A DNA stretch of 64,000 bases, taken from positions 496,001 through 560,000 of the forward strand of contig NZ_CP072827.1 in the NCBI RefSeq assembly GCF_017916255.1, read 5' to 3'. This stretch comes from Streptomyces mobaraensis NBRC 13819 = DSM 40847. GTDB lineage: Bacteria > Actinomycetota > Actinomycetes > Streptomycetales > Streptomycetaceae. A program made the position numbers and the translations under genes. Below, one piece after another: positions 1 to 10,976 of this stretch. Under the pieces are notes generated by a model that saw only the letters and a program-made list of their open reading frames with translations, had not been told where the DNA came from and ran no database searches. The first letter of the stretch is position 1. Every line of letters begins with the position of its first letter.

Positions 1-596
1 AGCGCGTCGGCGTCGCCCGGGCCCTGGCCACGTCGCCGAAGGTGCTGCTGTGCGACGAGGCGACCTCGGCCCTGGACCCGCAGACGACCCGGGAGGTACT
101 GGAGCTGCTGCGGCGCGTCAACACCGAACTGGGCGTCACCGTCGTCCTCATCACCCATGAGATGGACGTGGTCCGCTTCCTGTGCGACCAGGTGGCCGTG
201 ATGTCGGAGGGCCGGGTGGTGGAGAGCGGCGAGGTGTACGAGGTGTTCGCCCGGCCTCGGCACCCCGTCACCAAGGTGTTCGTCCGCTCCGCGCTCGGGG
301 ACCCGCCCGAGGGCGAGGCGCTGGAACGGCTGCGCGGCCGGCACACCGGGCGGCTGATCACCGTCCCGGTGGCGCGGGACGTACCCGCCGCGCAGCATTT
401 GTCGCGCCTGTTGCGCGAGCACCGGGTGGACTTCACGATCGCCCATGCCGGCGTCGGCGAGGTGCGCGACGCCGCGCTCGGCAGCGTGACCCTCGAACTG
501 CGCGGCGAGGAAGGGGACGTGGACGCGTTCGTGGCGGCGCTGGACGCCGTCCGGACCGACCGGGCGGGGGAGAAGGTGGGCGCCGATGCACGCTGA
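1..596 (+). CDS. metN: Methionine ABC transporter ATP-binding protein MetN (5' truncated by window)
   Basis: Cytoplasmic ATPase of the D/L-methionine importer, working with the permease encoded just downstream. The open frame enters at base 3, before the first possible start, so the N-terminal half (Walker A) lies outside the window. Visible parts are the end of the signature region (RVGVARALAT), Walker B (VLLCDEATSALDP) and the H-loop (LITHEMD). After these comes a C-terminal NIL-type ACT-like domain of about 75 residues, starting near RLITVPVARD, which is the methionine-sensing domain that separates MetN from other amino-acid ABC ATPases. The metI start codon lies inside this gene (11-bp overlap), so the two are translationally coupled. 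The substrate-binding protein is not seen here. Confidence 0.9.
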   Translation, partial: RVGVARALATSPKVLLCDEATSALDPQTTREVLELLRRVNTELGVTVVLITHEMDVVRFLCDQVAVMSEGRVVESGEVYEVFARPRHPVTKVFVRSALGDPPEGEALERLRGRHTGRLITVPVARDVPAAQHLSRLLREHRVDFTIAHAGVGEVRDAALGSVTLELRGEEGDVDAFVAALDAVRTDRAGEKVGADAR

Positions 597-1248
597 CTGG
601 AGCGTCTTCTGGCCCAAGGTGGTCGACGCGACCGGCGAGACGGTCTACATGGTGCTGGTCACGCTGGCGCTGTCGGCGGTGCTCGGCATGGCCGTCGGGC
701 TCACCCTCTACGCCACGCGCAAGGGCGGGGTGCTGCCCAACCGGCTGGTCTTCGCCGTGCTCAACACGCTGGTGAACATCGTCCGGCCGGTGCCGTTCGT
801 CATCGCGATCGTCGCGCTGTCCCCGGTGACGCGCGGGGTGGTGGGCACGATGATCGGGACGGACGCGGCGGTCTTCCCGATGGTCGTCGTGGCGACGTTC
901 GGCGTCGCCCGGATCGTCGAGACGAACCTGCTGTCCGTGGAGTCCGGGGTGATCGAGGCCGCCCGGTCGATGGGCGCGGGCCCGCTGCGGATCCTGCTCA
1001 CCGTGCTGGTGCCGGAGGCCCTCGGACCGCTCGTTCTCGGCTTCACGTTCATGCTCGTCGCGCTGATCGACTTCTCGGCGGTGGCCGGGACGGTCGGCGG
1101 CGGCGGGGTGGGCCACCTGGCCATGACCTACGGCTACCTGCGGTTCGACACCTCGGTGATGGTCGTGGCGGTGGCGGTGCTGATCGCGCTGGTCCAGGTC
1201 GCGCAACTGCTGGGCAACGCGCTGGCGCGCAAGGTGCTCCGGCGCTGA
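586..1248 (+). CDS. metI: Methionine ABC transporter permease MetI
   Basis: Integral membrane permease of the methionine importer, 220 residues, the usual size. It has about five hydrophobic segments, starting with a helix around residues 17-40. The EAA cytoplasmic loop that docks on the ATPase is visible near residues 122-140 (IEAARSMGAGPLRILLTVLVPEA). Late segments include GFTFMLVALIDFSAVAGTVGGGGVG, which is typical of MetI. The ATG lies within metN, so the start is fixed by coupling. The gene ends 64 bp before a capA-like gene on the same strand, and cotranscription with that gene is possible but unproven. Confidence 0.9.
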   Translation: MHADWSVFWPKVVDATGETVYMVLVTLALSAVLGMAVGLTLYATRKGGVLPNRLVFAVLNTLVNIVRPVPFVIAIVALSPVTRGVVGTMIGTDAAVFPMVVVATFGVARIVETNLLSVESGVIEAARSMGAGPLRILLTVLVPEALGPLVLGFTFMLVALIDFSAVAGTVGGGGVGHLAMTYGYLRFDTSVMVVAVAVLIALVQVAQLLGNALARKVLRR

Positions 1249-1312
1249 GTCCGCCGCCGCTTGCCGGGCGCCGGGCCCCGGCCGAGACTGAAGGGAGCGG
1301 GAGGTAACGCCG

Positions 1313-2308
1313 GTGACCGTGACCGTGGCCCTGGCCGGGGACACCATGCTGGGACGCGGCGTCGCCGAACGACTGGCGGCGGCGCCCGCGCCGGAGACCC
1401 TGGTCTCCCCCGGAGTGCGGGAGGCCCTGGCCGAGGCCGACCTCTTCGTCCTCAACCTGGAGTGCTGCGTCTCCGCGCGCGGCGAGCCGTGGCCGGCGCC
1501 GGGCAAGCCCTTCTTCTTCCGGGCCCCGCCGGTGGCCGCGCGGGTCCTGGCCCGCCTCGGGGTGGACTGCGTCAACCTGGCCAACAACCACGCCCTCGAC
1601 TACGGCGCCGACGCGCTGGGAGACACCCGGGACCTGCTGGGCGAGGCGGGGATCGCGGTGGTCGGCGCCGGCCCGGACGAGGCCGGGGCCCGGGCGCCCG
1701 CCCTGCTGGAGGCGCGCGGCCTGCGGATCGCGGTGCTCGGCGCCACCGACCACCCGGAGGACTTCGCCGCCGCCCCGGACTGCCCCGGCGTCGCCTGGGC
1801 CGACCTCCACCACGGCCTGCCCGGCTGGCTCCACGACGCGGTGGCGGACGCCGCCGGGCAGGCCGACGCGGTCCTCGTCACCCCGCACTGGGGGCCCAAC
1901 ATGACCTCCGCCCCGCCCGGCTACGTCCGCGAGGCCGCCACCCGGCTGCACACGGCGGGCGCCGCGCTCGTCGCCGGCCACTCGGCCCACGTCTTCCACG
2001 GCGCCGGCCGGCGGACCCTGTACGACATGGGCGACTTCGTCGACGACTACGCCGTGGACCCCGTCCTCCGCAACGACCTCGGGCTTCTCTTCCTCGTCAC
2101 CTTCGACGGCCCCGCCCCGGTCCGCCTGCGGGCCGTCCCCCTCCAGCTCGGCTACGGCCACACGGAACTCGCCTCGGAGGGCGGCCGGGCCTGGATCCAC
2201 CACCGTTTCTCCCGGGCCTCGGCGGACCTGGGTACGCAGGTGGCCCTGGCGGAGGACGGCCGACTGGTGGCCGACTGGGGGCAGCCGATCAGCCCGTCCG
2301 GCGTCTGA
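1313..2308 (+). CDS. CapA family protein (PgsA/CapA-like metallophosphoesterase fold)
   Basis: 331-residue protein of the CapA/PGA_cap family, named after the poly-gamma-glutamate capsule protein CapA/PgsA. Typical elements are the N-terminal GDTMLGR motif (residues 9-15), NLE, the conserved NLANNHALDYG (metal-site region), the PHWGPN motif and the late GHSAHVFHG. These give a calcineurin-like metallophosphoesterase fold. No signal peptide or membrane helix is visible, so it is probably cytoplasmic, unlike classical PgsA. The GTG start is chosen for its strong upstream GGGAGG. Its last codons (S-P-S-G-V-stop) are formed by the first bases of a dispersed repeat (see 2290-2396). Actual substrate unknown. 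Confidence 0.8.
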   Translation: MTVTVALAGDTMLGRGVAERLAAAPAPETLVSPGVREALAEADLFVLNLECCVSARGEPWPAPGKPFFFRAPPVAARVLARLGVDCVNLANNHALDYGADALGDTRDLLGEAGIAVVGAGPDEAGARAPALLEARGLRIAVLGATDHPEDFAAAPDCPGVAWADLHHGLPGWLHDAVADAAGQADAVLVTPHWGPNMTSAPPGYVREAATRLHTAGAALVAGHSAHVFHGAGRRTLYDMGDFVDDYAVDPVLRNDLGLLFLVTFDGPAPVRLRAVPLQLGYGHTELASEGGRAWIHHRFSRASADLGTQVALAEDGRLVADWGQPISPSGV

Positions 2309-2396
2309 GGGCAACCGCGCGCGAAGCGCGGTTTCGGGGGTCTGGGGCGGAGCCCCCAGGAATCGGCGAAGGGGTGGGGCTGGGGCACAGCCCGCC
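2290..2396. repeat. Dispersed intergenic repeat, copy 1
   Basis: Begins with AGCCCGTCCGGCGT, continues through a GGGTCTGGGGCGGAGCCCCC hairpin core and ends with CGGCGAAGGGG...GGGGCAC. The same arrangement recurs at 40455-40552 and 43074-43170. This copy supplies the last five sense codons and stop of the CapA-like gene. The motif resembles a repeat common at Streptomyces gene ends. A role in termination or mRNA 3'-end stability is inferred. Confidence 0.7.
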
Positions 2397-2420
2397 GCAG
2401 GCGCCCCCACCCGCACCTCA

Positions 2421-3995
2421 CTACCGCACCGCCCCCGGAAGCCGCGCGACCCGCTCCTCGAACCGAGCGAAGGCCACCTCCTGCTTCCACTGCACCGCCG
2501 CCTTCGCACTCCCCGCCAGCAAGGCGGCGCAAGCGGCCCGGGGGCCCGGGCCCCCGGGCCGCTCACGGGCGCACGGCTCCGCGAGCACAAAGCCGCCCCG
2601 GTCCCGCCACAGGCTCCGCCCGGGCAGGAACCCGTACTCCAACGACGTCCGGGCCAGATCCTTGAGCGCCCGGTAGCCCAGCCGGTGGGCGGTGACCGCC
2701 CGTTCGTACTCGGCCGTGATGTCACTCCGTTCCACCCCCGCGTCGTCCGTCGCGAGAGCCACGGGCACCCCGTGCTCCCGGTAGAGCGCGAAGGGGTGCC
2801 GGCGCCCCGCCACCCCGAGGATCTGGGCATTGCTGACCAGCGGGATCTCCACCAGGATCCGCCGCGCCGCCATCGTCTCCAGCAACTCGCGCGAGGCGTC
2901 CTCCCACCCGATGTCCACCCCGTGCCCGATCCGCTGGGCATGGCCGGTCAGCACGGCCTGGCGGATGTGCGACCGCAGGTCCTCCGGCCCGACCAGACCG
3001 GGCACCAGCTCGCCGGCGTGCAGGGTGACGGGGACGCGCGGGTACCAGGCGTGCAGCCGGTGCAGCATGCGCATGTGCAGCCCGTAGTCCCGCAGGGCGA
3101 CGGCGCCGTCCTCGGGCGAGACCAGGTTGACGGAGACGAACCGCCGGTCCCGCCGGGCGAGTTCGAAGCCGAGCAGCAGCTCGGTGAAGACCTGCTCGGG
3201 GGCGGCGGAGCGGTCGACCTGGGTGATGAAGCGGATCTCCAGCCCGCAGCCGGGGCGGGGCCGCCGCGTCCCGCAGCGAGAGGCGGCGCGGAACTCGGCG
3301 GCGGACCGGTCCATGGCGGCCCGGGCCCGGGCGACCAGCCGGCCGAGCCCGTCCCCGGCGAGCAGCCGGCCGCGCAGCCGGCCGAGGTCCGGGTCGAAGC
3401 CGGCCCGCGCGGCGAGCGCGGCCACCCCAGCGGTGGCGTGGGTGACCATGGTCTCCAGGTAGAACTGGTGCTGTGCGGCGGCCCGGTCGGCCACTTCGCT
3501 CAGCAGCCGGCCCATGTGCCCGATCTCCACGGGCTCGAACTTCTCGAAGGTGGCGAAGAAGTGGTCGTGCCCGGACTCGCGGCCGGGCCGGAAGTCCTGC
3601 ATGGACCAGGCGCGGACGAGGTGCCGGTGGAACGCCCGGTCGGCGTGGACGTCGGCGGCCGGTCTGCCGCCCGCCGGGCAGGGCGGCGGCACGGCCCGCA
3701 GCCGTTCCTTCTCGATGCACAGTCCGTCCCGCGCGGCGAGGTCGACGAGCAGCTCGGTGCTGGCGGCGCCGCCGAGGTGGTTGTGCAGGTCGGCGCCCTT
3801 GGGCAGGGCGTGGAGGAAGGCGCGGAGGGCGCGCCGGTCGGTGCGGACGGCCTCCATGTAGGCGGCCGTGGCGGCCTCCGCCCCGGGCGGCGCCGGGTTC
3901 CGCCGGTCACGGCCCGAGGTGCCCCAGGCGGGCAGGACGGCGGCGCAGAGGACCGCGGCAAGGGTGCCGCGCAGCAGCGTACGTCGTGGGCTCAC
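2421..3995 (-). CDS. Exported adenosine deaminase-family amidohydrolase
   Basis: Metal-dependent amidohydrolase of the adenosine deaminase family, 524 residues from the chosen GTG. The GTG at 3995 is preceded by AGGAGG, so the longer frame to 4088 is rejected. The N-terminus reads SPRRTLLRG and then a hydrophobic stretch, a twin-arginine-like export signal. Zinc-site elements are all present: ADLHNHLGG (HxH), TLHAGE, RIGHGVDI and ATDDAGV. The protein is clearly longer than cytosolic ADA (about 340 residues), mainly through its N-terminal part and an insert after the HxH motif, as in ADGF/ADA2-like secreted enzymes. It probably deaminates extracellular adenosine or related nucleosides. It is divergent from the DUF1876 gene. 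Confidence 0.78.
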   Translation of the reverse strand: MSPRRTLLRGTLAAVLCAAVLPAWGTSGRDRRNPAPPGAEAATAAYMEAVRTDRRALRAFLHALPKGADLHNHLGGAASTELLVDLAARDGLCIEKERLRAVPPPCPAGGRPAADVHADRAFHRHLVRAWSMQDFRPGRESGHDHFFATFEKFEPVEIGHMGRLLSEVADRAAAQHQFYLETMVTHATAGVAALAARAGFDPDLGRLRGRLLAGDGLGRLVARARAAMDRSAAEFRAASRCGTRRPRPGCGLEIRFITQVDRSAAPEQVFTELLLGFELARRDRRFVSVNLVSPEDGAVALRDYGLHMRMLHRLHAWYPRVPVTLHAGELVPGLVGPEDLRSHIRQAVLTGHAQRIGHGVDIGWEDASRELLETMAARRILVEIPLVSNAQILGVAGRRHPFALYREHGVPVALATDDAGVERSDITAEYERAVTAHRLGYRALKDLARTSLEYGFLPGRSLWRDRGGFVLAEPCARERPGGPGPRAACAALLAGSAKAAVQWKQEVAFARFEERVARLPGAVR

Positions 3996-4320
3996 GGAAC
4001 CTCCTGGCGACGGCCGTTGTCCGGGTGACGACACTGGTCTACCGTCCGGCCACCGTCGTTCACCACGGCAACGCGACATCACACGCACAACGGGCCCTTT
4101 CCCCCTGCGCAGTTGACGCCCCCGGGCACACGGCGTTGCAAGCGAACGACGCGCCTCAGGGATGGGTCACGGCCCGCCGCGGAACGGTCCGCTCCGTACA
4201 GGGGTTCGCCGCGCTGCGTACGGGAATCGTCACCGGGTGCACCCGGACCGGTCGCGGACGGTCGCGCGGGCGCGGGCGGCGGCAGAATGGAGGCGGGGGC
4301 ACCCGAGCGAGGAGTGAGCC
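3996..4320. other. Intergenic region between divergent genes
   Basis: 325 bp separating the adenosine-deaminase-like gene (minus) from the DUF1876 gene (plus). It must hold promoters for both directions. The stretch 4040-4100 is slightly less G+C rich. Just before the plus-strand start there is a GAGGAGTGAGCC ribosome site. I see no convincing gene, RNA or strong palindrome here. Confidence 0.5.
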
Positions 4321-4608
4321 ATGGAGCACACGACCGAGTGGAGGATCCGGCTGGACCTCACCGAGGACGGCGGCACCACGAAGGCCCGCGCGGTCCTTGA
4401 CACCGGCGCCACCACCGTCACGGGGCAGGGCGTCGCCCGGTGCGCGCCGGGCGACCAGGACGTCCCGGTGATCGGCGACGAGTTCGCCGCGGGCCGCGCG
4501 CTGCGCGAGCTCGGGGAGCGGCTGATCGGCACGGCGGAGCGGGACGTGGCGACGCGCGGGTCGGGGCCGGAGCCGCGCCGGTCGCCGATGTACGGCTGGG
4601 AGCTCTGA
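4321..4608 (+). CDS. DUF1876 domain-containing protein (dsRBD-like fold)
   Basis: Small cytoplasmic protein of 95 residues, close to the usual size of actinobacterial DUF1876 proteins. It starts MEHTTEWRIRLDLTEDGGTTKA and continues with the strand-rich core and the conserved IGDEFAAGRALRELGERL helix. A good GAGGAG ribosome site sits just upstream. Family members have a double-stranded-RNA-binding-domain-like fold, but their function is not established; some have been linked to stress or stationary phase. It stands alone, divergent from the deaminase gene. Confidence 0.8.
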   Translation: MEHTTEWRIRLDLTEDGGTTKARAVLDTGATTVTGQGVARCAPGDQDVPVIGDEFAAGRALRELGERLIGTAERDVATRGSGPEPRRSPMYGWEL

Positions 4609-4814
4609 GCGGCGGGCGCCGGGGCGGTCGGGCGGGGCTCCCGGCCCCGCGTTTCCCGTCCCCGTGCTTCCCGTCCCCGCGCGACGCGCGACGGGACGGC
4701 CGGACGGATCCGCCTGCTCCTCCCCAGGACGGCCGGGCAGGTCCACCCTCAGCACGCGGCAGGCCACGGGACGGCCCGGTGGGTCCTCCCACCCCGGCGA
4801 GCCCCCGCCCCCGC

Positions 4815-6722
<1,908 letters not shown>

Positions 6723-7053
6723 GGACCGCTCTCCCTCGCGGGGCGGCGCCGTGGCACCGCCCCAGTCGTCCCAGTCGTCCCGGCCGACGTCGTCCCGGTC
6801 GACCCGATCCTCCTGGTCATCCCATTCGTCCAGGATCGGGGATCGAGGCCCCACCCGGCAGAGCCGAACGGGGTCGCACTGGGCCACTCGGGGCATGCGC
6901 CCCTGCTCAGGGGGGTACCCGGCCCGGGGCCGCGGGTGGTCCGCCACGGACGGACCCGCCCCGAGTGCCGCGCGGCCGGCCGGCTCGTACGGTCGAGCCG
7001 GGGGACGGCGCGGCGGCAGCGGCCGACGACGGCACGACGCAAAGGAGTTCCCG
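6723..7053. other. Upstream region of ftsH and the 7054 gene
   Basis: 331 bp between divergent starts. The part 6730-6840 has short imperfect repeats of CCAGTCGTCC type. On the minus strand, in frame with ftsH, it would read as an acidic W-D-D-rich peptide, so it may be the true ftsH N-terminus rather than regulatory DNA. No clear palindrome was found. Confidence 0.4.
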
Positions 7054-7446
7054 GTGACCAACCCGGACAGCGCGGATCACGTCAGCGTCCATCTGACCGG
7101 CTGCGGCCGGGAGACCGCCGACGCGGTCATCGCCGCCCTGGACGCCGCCTTCCCCACCTCCCCCGGCACCGTCATCGCCGAGCGGAGCGGGGGCCGGGGG
7201 ACGGCGCCGGGCAAGCCCGTCGTCTGGTGCACGGTGGTCGACACCCGGGCCCGCCGCCCGCGCACCGACCCCGCCCCGGTGCCGCTCGACGCCCCCGTCA
7301 CCGTGGACCTGTTCGGCGCCGCGCAGCCGGTGCGCCAGGTGCAGGAGGAACTGGCCGGGGCCTTCGGGGTGGAGGACCACGGCACCGTGCCGGGCGAGCA
7401 CGAGCTGGAGGTCCGCCTCGTCCTGACGCCGGTCACCGGCGCCTGA
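7054..7446 (+). CDS. Hypothetical protein, 130 aa
   Basis: GTG start preceded by AAAGGAG at good spacing. Third codon positions are G/C rich, so it is a real gene. The 130-residue product starts VTNPDSADHVSVHLTGC and has alternating strand and helix segments (for example ADAVIAALDAAF and QVQEELAGAFGV). It has no signal peptide or membrane segment and only two cysteines. I do not recognise a family. It lies between divergent ftsH and the acidic lipoprotein gene on the same strand (60-bp gap), and no functional link is evident. Confidence 0.6.
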   Translation: MTNPDSADHVSVHLTGCGRETADAVIAALDAAFPTSPGTVIAERSGGRGTAPGKPVVWCTVVDTRARRPRTDPAPVPLDAPVTVDLFGAAQPVRQVQEELAGAFGVEDHGTVPGEHELEVRLVLTPVTGA

Positions 7447-7506
7447 GCGCCTGAGCGTCCGAGCGCCCGAACACCGAGGGCCGCGGACCCCGTACCGTAC
7501 GGTGCT

Positions 7507-8052
7507 ATGGCACAGCAGACGGTTCCCGAGCACCTCCCCCCGCCCCCGCCCACCCGGCGCCCCCGCCGGACCCTCCCCCTCCTCCTCGCGTCGGCGGCCG
7601 TCTGCTCCCTCCTCCTGACGTCCTGCGGCACCGACCCCGGCCCCCGCGACGACCACCGGCGCCCGGGCACGGCGGGCGACCCGGCCCCCGGCGACGACGG
7701 CGCGTACGACGCCGAGGACGGCGGGGCCGGCGAGGACGCCGGGGACGACGAGGACGAGGCGTACGACGACGCCGATGACGACGGCGACGACGCCCTCGAC
7801 GCCGCCGAGGACGACGAGGCGGCGGACCCGGACGACGACGGTGCGGAGGACGAGGAGGAGACCTCCGAGTCCGCCTACGACGACGGCTTCGACACCGGCC
7901 AGGACGTCCTGGAGGCCGGCGGCAAGGGCTCGGCCGTCCGCGAGGTCGTCTGGGGCGGCTGCGAAAAACGCGCCCGCGAGGCCGGCACCGCCTACCCGGA
8001 CTCCTGGACGCGCGGCTGCCGCAAGGGAGTGCAGACCTTCCGCGACCGCTGA
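7507..8052 (+). CDS. Acidic low-complexity lipoprotein
   Basis: 181-residue exported lipoprotein. The N-terminus has a Pro/Arg-rich n-region, a hydrophobic core (LPLLLASAAVCSLLL) and a lipobox LTSC with the acylated Cys near residue 39. The mature part holds about 75 residues made almost wholly of Asp, Glu and Ala runs (around 60-130), likely disordered and strongly charged. A compact C-terminal segment of about 50 residues contains two Cys (WGGCEKRA... and TRGCRKG), probably a disulphide. Acidic regions like this may bind cations or the wall, but no function can be assigned. It is convergent with ilvE. Confidence 0.7.
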   Translation: MAQQTVPEHLPPPPPTRRPRRTLPLLLASAAVCSLLLTSCGTDPGPRDDHRRPGTAGDPAPGDDGAYDAEDGGAGEDAGDDEDEAYDDADDDGDDALDAAEDDEAADPDDDGAEDEEETSESAYDDGFDTGQDVLEAGGKGSAVREVVWGGCEKRAREAGTAYPDSWTRGCRKGVQTFRDR

Positions 8053-8080
8053 GCCCGCCCCGGCGCGGGCGCGCTGAGGG

Positions 8081-9166
8081 TCAGAGCACTCGCCGCAGCC
8101 AGCCGTGGCGGTCTTCCGCGCGGCCGAACTGGATGTCCAGGACGCGCTCGCGCAGGGTCAGGGTCTTCTTGCCGGGGGTGCCGTCGGCGATGGGGAAGGT
8201 GTGGGCGTCGCTCTTGAAGCCGACCACGGGGGTGATGACGGCGGCCGTGCCGGCGGCGAAGACCTCGGTGACGCGGCCGTCGGCGGCGGAGGTGCGGAGT
8301 TCGTCGAAGGTGACGGTCCGTTCGACGGGGGTGAGGCCGAGGTCGGGGGCGAGGGTGAGGACGGTGTCGCGGGTGACGCCCTCCAGGATGGTGCCGAGGG
8401 ACGGGGTGACGAGTTCGTCGTCGGAGGTGATCAGGCAGAGGTTCATGGTGCCCGATTCCTCCAGGGTGCCCCGGCCCGCGCTGTCCAGGTACAGCACCTG
8501 GTCGCAGCCGTGGTCCCGGGCCTCCAGTTGGGCGGCCAGGCCGGCGGCGTAGTTGCCGCCGCACTTGGCGGCGCCGGTGCCGCCCGGGGCGGCGCGGGTG
8601 TAGCGGCCGCTGATCCAGAGGGTGACGCCGGTGACGCCGGAGGGGAAGTACGGGCCCGCCGGGCTCGCGATCACCGAGTAGCGCGCCTCGGCGGCGGGGC
8701 GTACGCCGAGGAACGCCTCGGAGGCGAACAGGAAGGGCCGCAGGTAGAGGCTCTCCTCGCCGGTGGGGACGGGCACCCACGCCGCGTCGGCCCGGACCAG
8801 TTCCTCGACGCTCGCGAGGAAGTCCTCCTCGGGCAGTTCGGGCAGGGCCAGCCGACGGGCGGAGCGGATGAAGCGGCGGGCGTTGGCCTCCGGGCGGAAC
8901 AGCCAGACGCTGCCGTCGGGGTGCCGGTACGCCTTCAGCCCCTCGAAGATCTCCTGGGCGTAGTGCAGGACGGCGGTGCTGGGGTGCAGGGTGAACGGGG
9001 CGAGCGGGCCGATGCCGCGGTCGTGCCAGCCCGCGTCCGCCGTCCAGGTGGCAGTGGCCATGTGGTCCGTGAAGTACCGGCCGAAGCCCGGGGCCGCGAG
9101 CCGGGCGGCCCGCTCGGCCTCGGGGACGGGACGGGTGGTCCGGGTCAGGGGGAAGGCGGTGCTCAT
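8081..9166 (-). CDS. ilvE: Branched-chain amino acid aminotransferase
   Basis: PLP enzyme of fold type IV that transaminates Leu, Ile and Val with 2-oxoglutarate, 361 residues, the normal length for actinobacterial IlvE. The PLP lysine is K201 in GGTGAAKCGGNYA. Other signatures are HYAQEIFEGLKAYR, SLYLRPFLFASE, and the phosphate-binding SGTMNLCLI and GTILEGVTRDTVL. The ATG at 9166 follows GAGGAG and is preferred over the longer frame to 9295, which would run into the neighbouring gene. It is monocistronic or weakly linked to the peptidase gene upstream on the same strand (55-bp gap). Confidence 0.93.
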   Translation of the reverse strand: MSTAFPLTRTTRPVPEAERAARLAAPGFGRYFTDHMATATWTADAGWHDRGIGPLAPFTLHPSTAVLHYAQEIFEGLKAYRHPDGSVWLFRPEANARRFIRSARRLALPELPEEDFLASVEELVRADAAWVPVPTGEESLYLRPFLFASEAFLGVRPAAEARYSVIASPAGPYFPSGVTGVTLWISGRYTRAAPGGTGAAKCGGNYAAGLAAQLEARDHGCDQVLYLDSAGRGTLEESGTMNLCLITSDDELVTPSLGTILEGVTRDTVLTLAPDLGLTPVERTVTFDELRTSAADGRVTEVFAAGTAAVITPVVGFKSDAHTFPIADGTPGKKTLTLRERVLDIQFGRAEDRHGWLRRVL

Positions 9167-9221
9167 GGCCGGCTCCTCACGCTGGGCGGTCCCGTCATCG
9201 TAAGCGCCCGAGACGCGTGGC

Positions 9222-10865
9222 TCACCGGCCGCGGGCCGTGCCGACGTCGGAGACGTCGACGGCGAAGCGGGCGGTCGCCCAGGCCATCGCGTCACCGAAC
9301 TGGCCGAGGATGGTCCGGTCGAGGTGGGAGAGCGTGTCGCAGGTCTGGTGGTAGCAGGGGTCGGTGAGTTCGCCCGCGGTGCCGCCGAACAGCCGCTGCC
9401 ATTCGGGGGACTTGAGGTGGTTGTATCCTGCGGAGCCGCCCCCGGCGGGGATGCCGGCGGCCATGAACGGCGCGAAGTCGGACCGGCCGTCGAACTCCAG
9501 CGGGACGGTGGGCAGGCCGCGCCGGGCGAAGCGGTCGGTGAAGACCTTCTCGACGGTGTCGGTGCCGGGCGGTACGGCGCCGGTGCCGTGGTAGACCATA
9601 CGGGCGTAGTTGGGCGAGGCGATGGTCTCGAAGTTGAGGACGAGCGCGGTCTCCCGGCGCTCCCGGTCGTTCAACTGCCCGACGTAGTGCCCGGACCCGA
9701 TCATGCCCTCCTCCTCGGCGCCCCAGAAGGCGAAGCGCACCCGGTTGCGGACCTCGTCCCGGTGCGGGGCGAGCCGGAGGGCGGTCTCCAGGACCATGGC
9801 CGCGCTGCTGCCGTTGTCGTTGAGGCCGGGGCCCTCGGTGGCGCTGTCCAGGTGCGAGCCGAGGACCACCGTGCGGTCGGCGCGCCCGGCGGGGGTGTCG
9901 GCGAGCAGGTTGTACGAGTCGGTGGTGACGGCCCGGCCGCGCAGGTCGAGGAAGAGGTCGACGGGTCCGCGGGCGGCGTCGGCGGCGAGCCGTTCGGCCT
10001 CGCCGCGCGGCAGGTTGGCGGTGGGGACGCGGGCGACGGCGGGTGGGCGGACGGTGGAGCGGATGTTCATCGCCGCCGGCTGCTGGTCGACATTCACCAG
10101 CAGGGCGGCGGCGCCGGCCGCGGCGGCCAGTTCGGTCTTGCGGGCCAGGTCGCAGCCGCCGTAGCGGGCGAGGACGGCGTGGCCCCGGACGTCCCCGGCG
10201 TAGTCGGCGGCGTCGCAGCCGTACGCCTTCTCCGGCAGGACGGCCAGGCGTCCGCGCCATCCGCCGTCCGGCGTGGCGGGCGAGAACCGGGCGAGCAGCG
10301 GGTGCAGGGTGCGCGGGTCGGGCCCGGTGACCTGGGCGGTCTGGGACACGGGCACGCTGTCGGGGAAGGAGAAGCGCTGGACGCGGACCTGGTAGCCGGC
10401 CTCGGTCAGCCGCCGGGTGACGTAGCGCGCCGAGGCGTCGTAGCCCGCGGTGCCGGCGGCGCGGACGCCGTCGTGGTCGTCGGCCGCGCGCTGGAACGCC
10501 TCCAGGTGGCGCCAGGCGCCGGCGGCGGTGACCTCCGCCGCCAGCCGGCCGGCCAGCCGCTCGGCGTCCGCCCGGACGGACGGCGTACGGGCGGACGCTC
10601 CGGAAACGGACGACGCGGCAGAGGCTCCGGAAGCGGGAGTGGCTCCCGGGGCGGGGGCGGCCGTGGCCACCAGGAGGGCGGCGCAGGCCAGCGCGCAGGC
10701 CGGGGCCGCCGTCCGCAAGGGCGCCCGGGTCAGGGTCACGCGCCACCGGGCGCGCGCCGGGCGGCCGGCGGCGGGGCAGGTGGCGGCCGGATCGGGGGAG
10801 GATACCGGGGGCGCCCCCTGGAGAGCGCGTCGAGCCGTCCTTCGCATCATCCGTCGCAAGAGCAT
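9222..10865 (-). CDS. Secreted M28 family zinc aminopeptidase with PA domain
   Basis: Exported exopeptidase related to Streptomyces aminopeptidase. After the signal region come a protease-associated (PA) domain (about residues 190-310) and the M28 catalytic domain. Zinc ligands are visible: GSHLDS (His, Asp), GLNDNGSS, WGAEEEG (catalytic Glu pair), the DFAPF region, and CYHQTCDTL with the last His. The start is uncertain. ATG 10865 has GGGGGA upstream but puts the hydrophobic signal core at residues 54-75. A GTG at 10739 (residue 43) would give a normal 33-residue signal peptide. The product probably releases N-terminal amino acids from peptides outside the cell. Confidence 0.87.
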   Translation of the reverse strand: MLLRRMMRRTARRALQGAPPVSSPDPAATCPAAGRPARARWRVTLTRAPLRTAAPACALACAALLVATAAPAPGATPASGASAASSVSGASARTPSVRADAERLAGRLAAEVTAAGAWRHLEAFQRAADDHDGVRAAGTAGYDASARYVTRRLTEAGYQVRVQRFSFPDSVPVSQTAQVTGPDPRTLHPLLARFSPATPDGGWRGRLAVLPEKAYGCDAADYAGDVRGHAVLARYGGCDLARKTELAAAAGAAALLVNVDQQPAAMNIRSTVRPPAVARVPTANLPRGEAERLAADAARGPVDLFLDLRGRAVTTDSYNLLADTPAGRADRTVVLGSHLDSATEGPGLNDNGSSAAMVLETALRLAPHRDEVRNRVRFAFWGAEEEGMIGSGHYVGQLNDRERRETALVLNFETIASPNYARMVYHGTGAVPPGTDTVEKVFTDRFARRGLPTVPLEFDGRSDFAPFMAAGIPAGGGSAGYNHLKSPEWQRLFGGTAGELTDPCYHQTCDTLSHLDRTILGQFGDAMAWATARFAVDVSDVGTARGR

Positions 10866-10976
10866 CTGGAGTCCCCCGAGTACTCGTCCGGCCTGAACCG
10901 CGTGTGGCGGGGCAGCCTAACGCGCCCGCTGGGGCGCGCAAGGGGCCGAGCGGCGGTTTCGGGCCGATGTCCGGCC

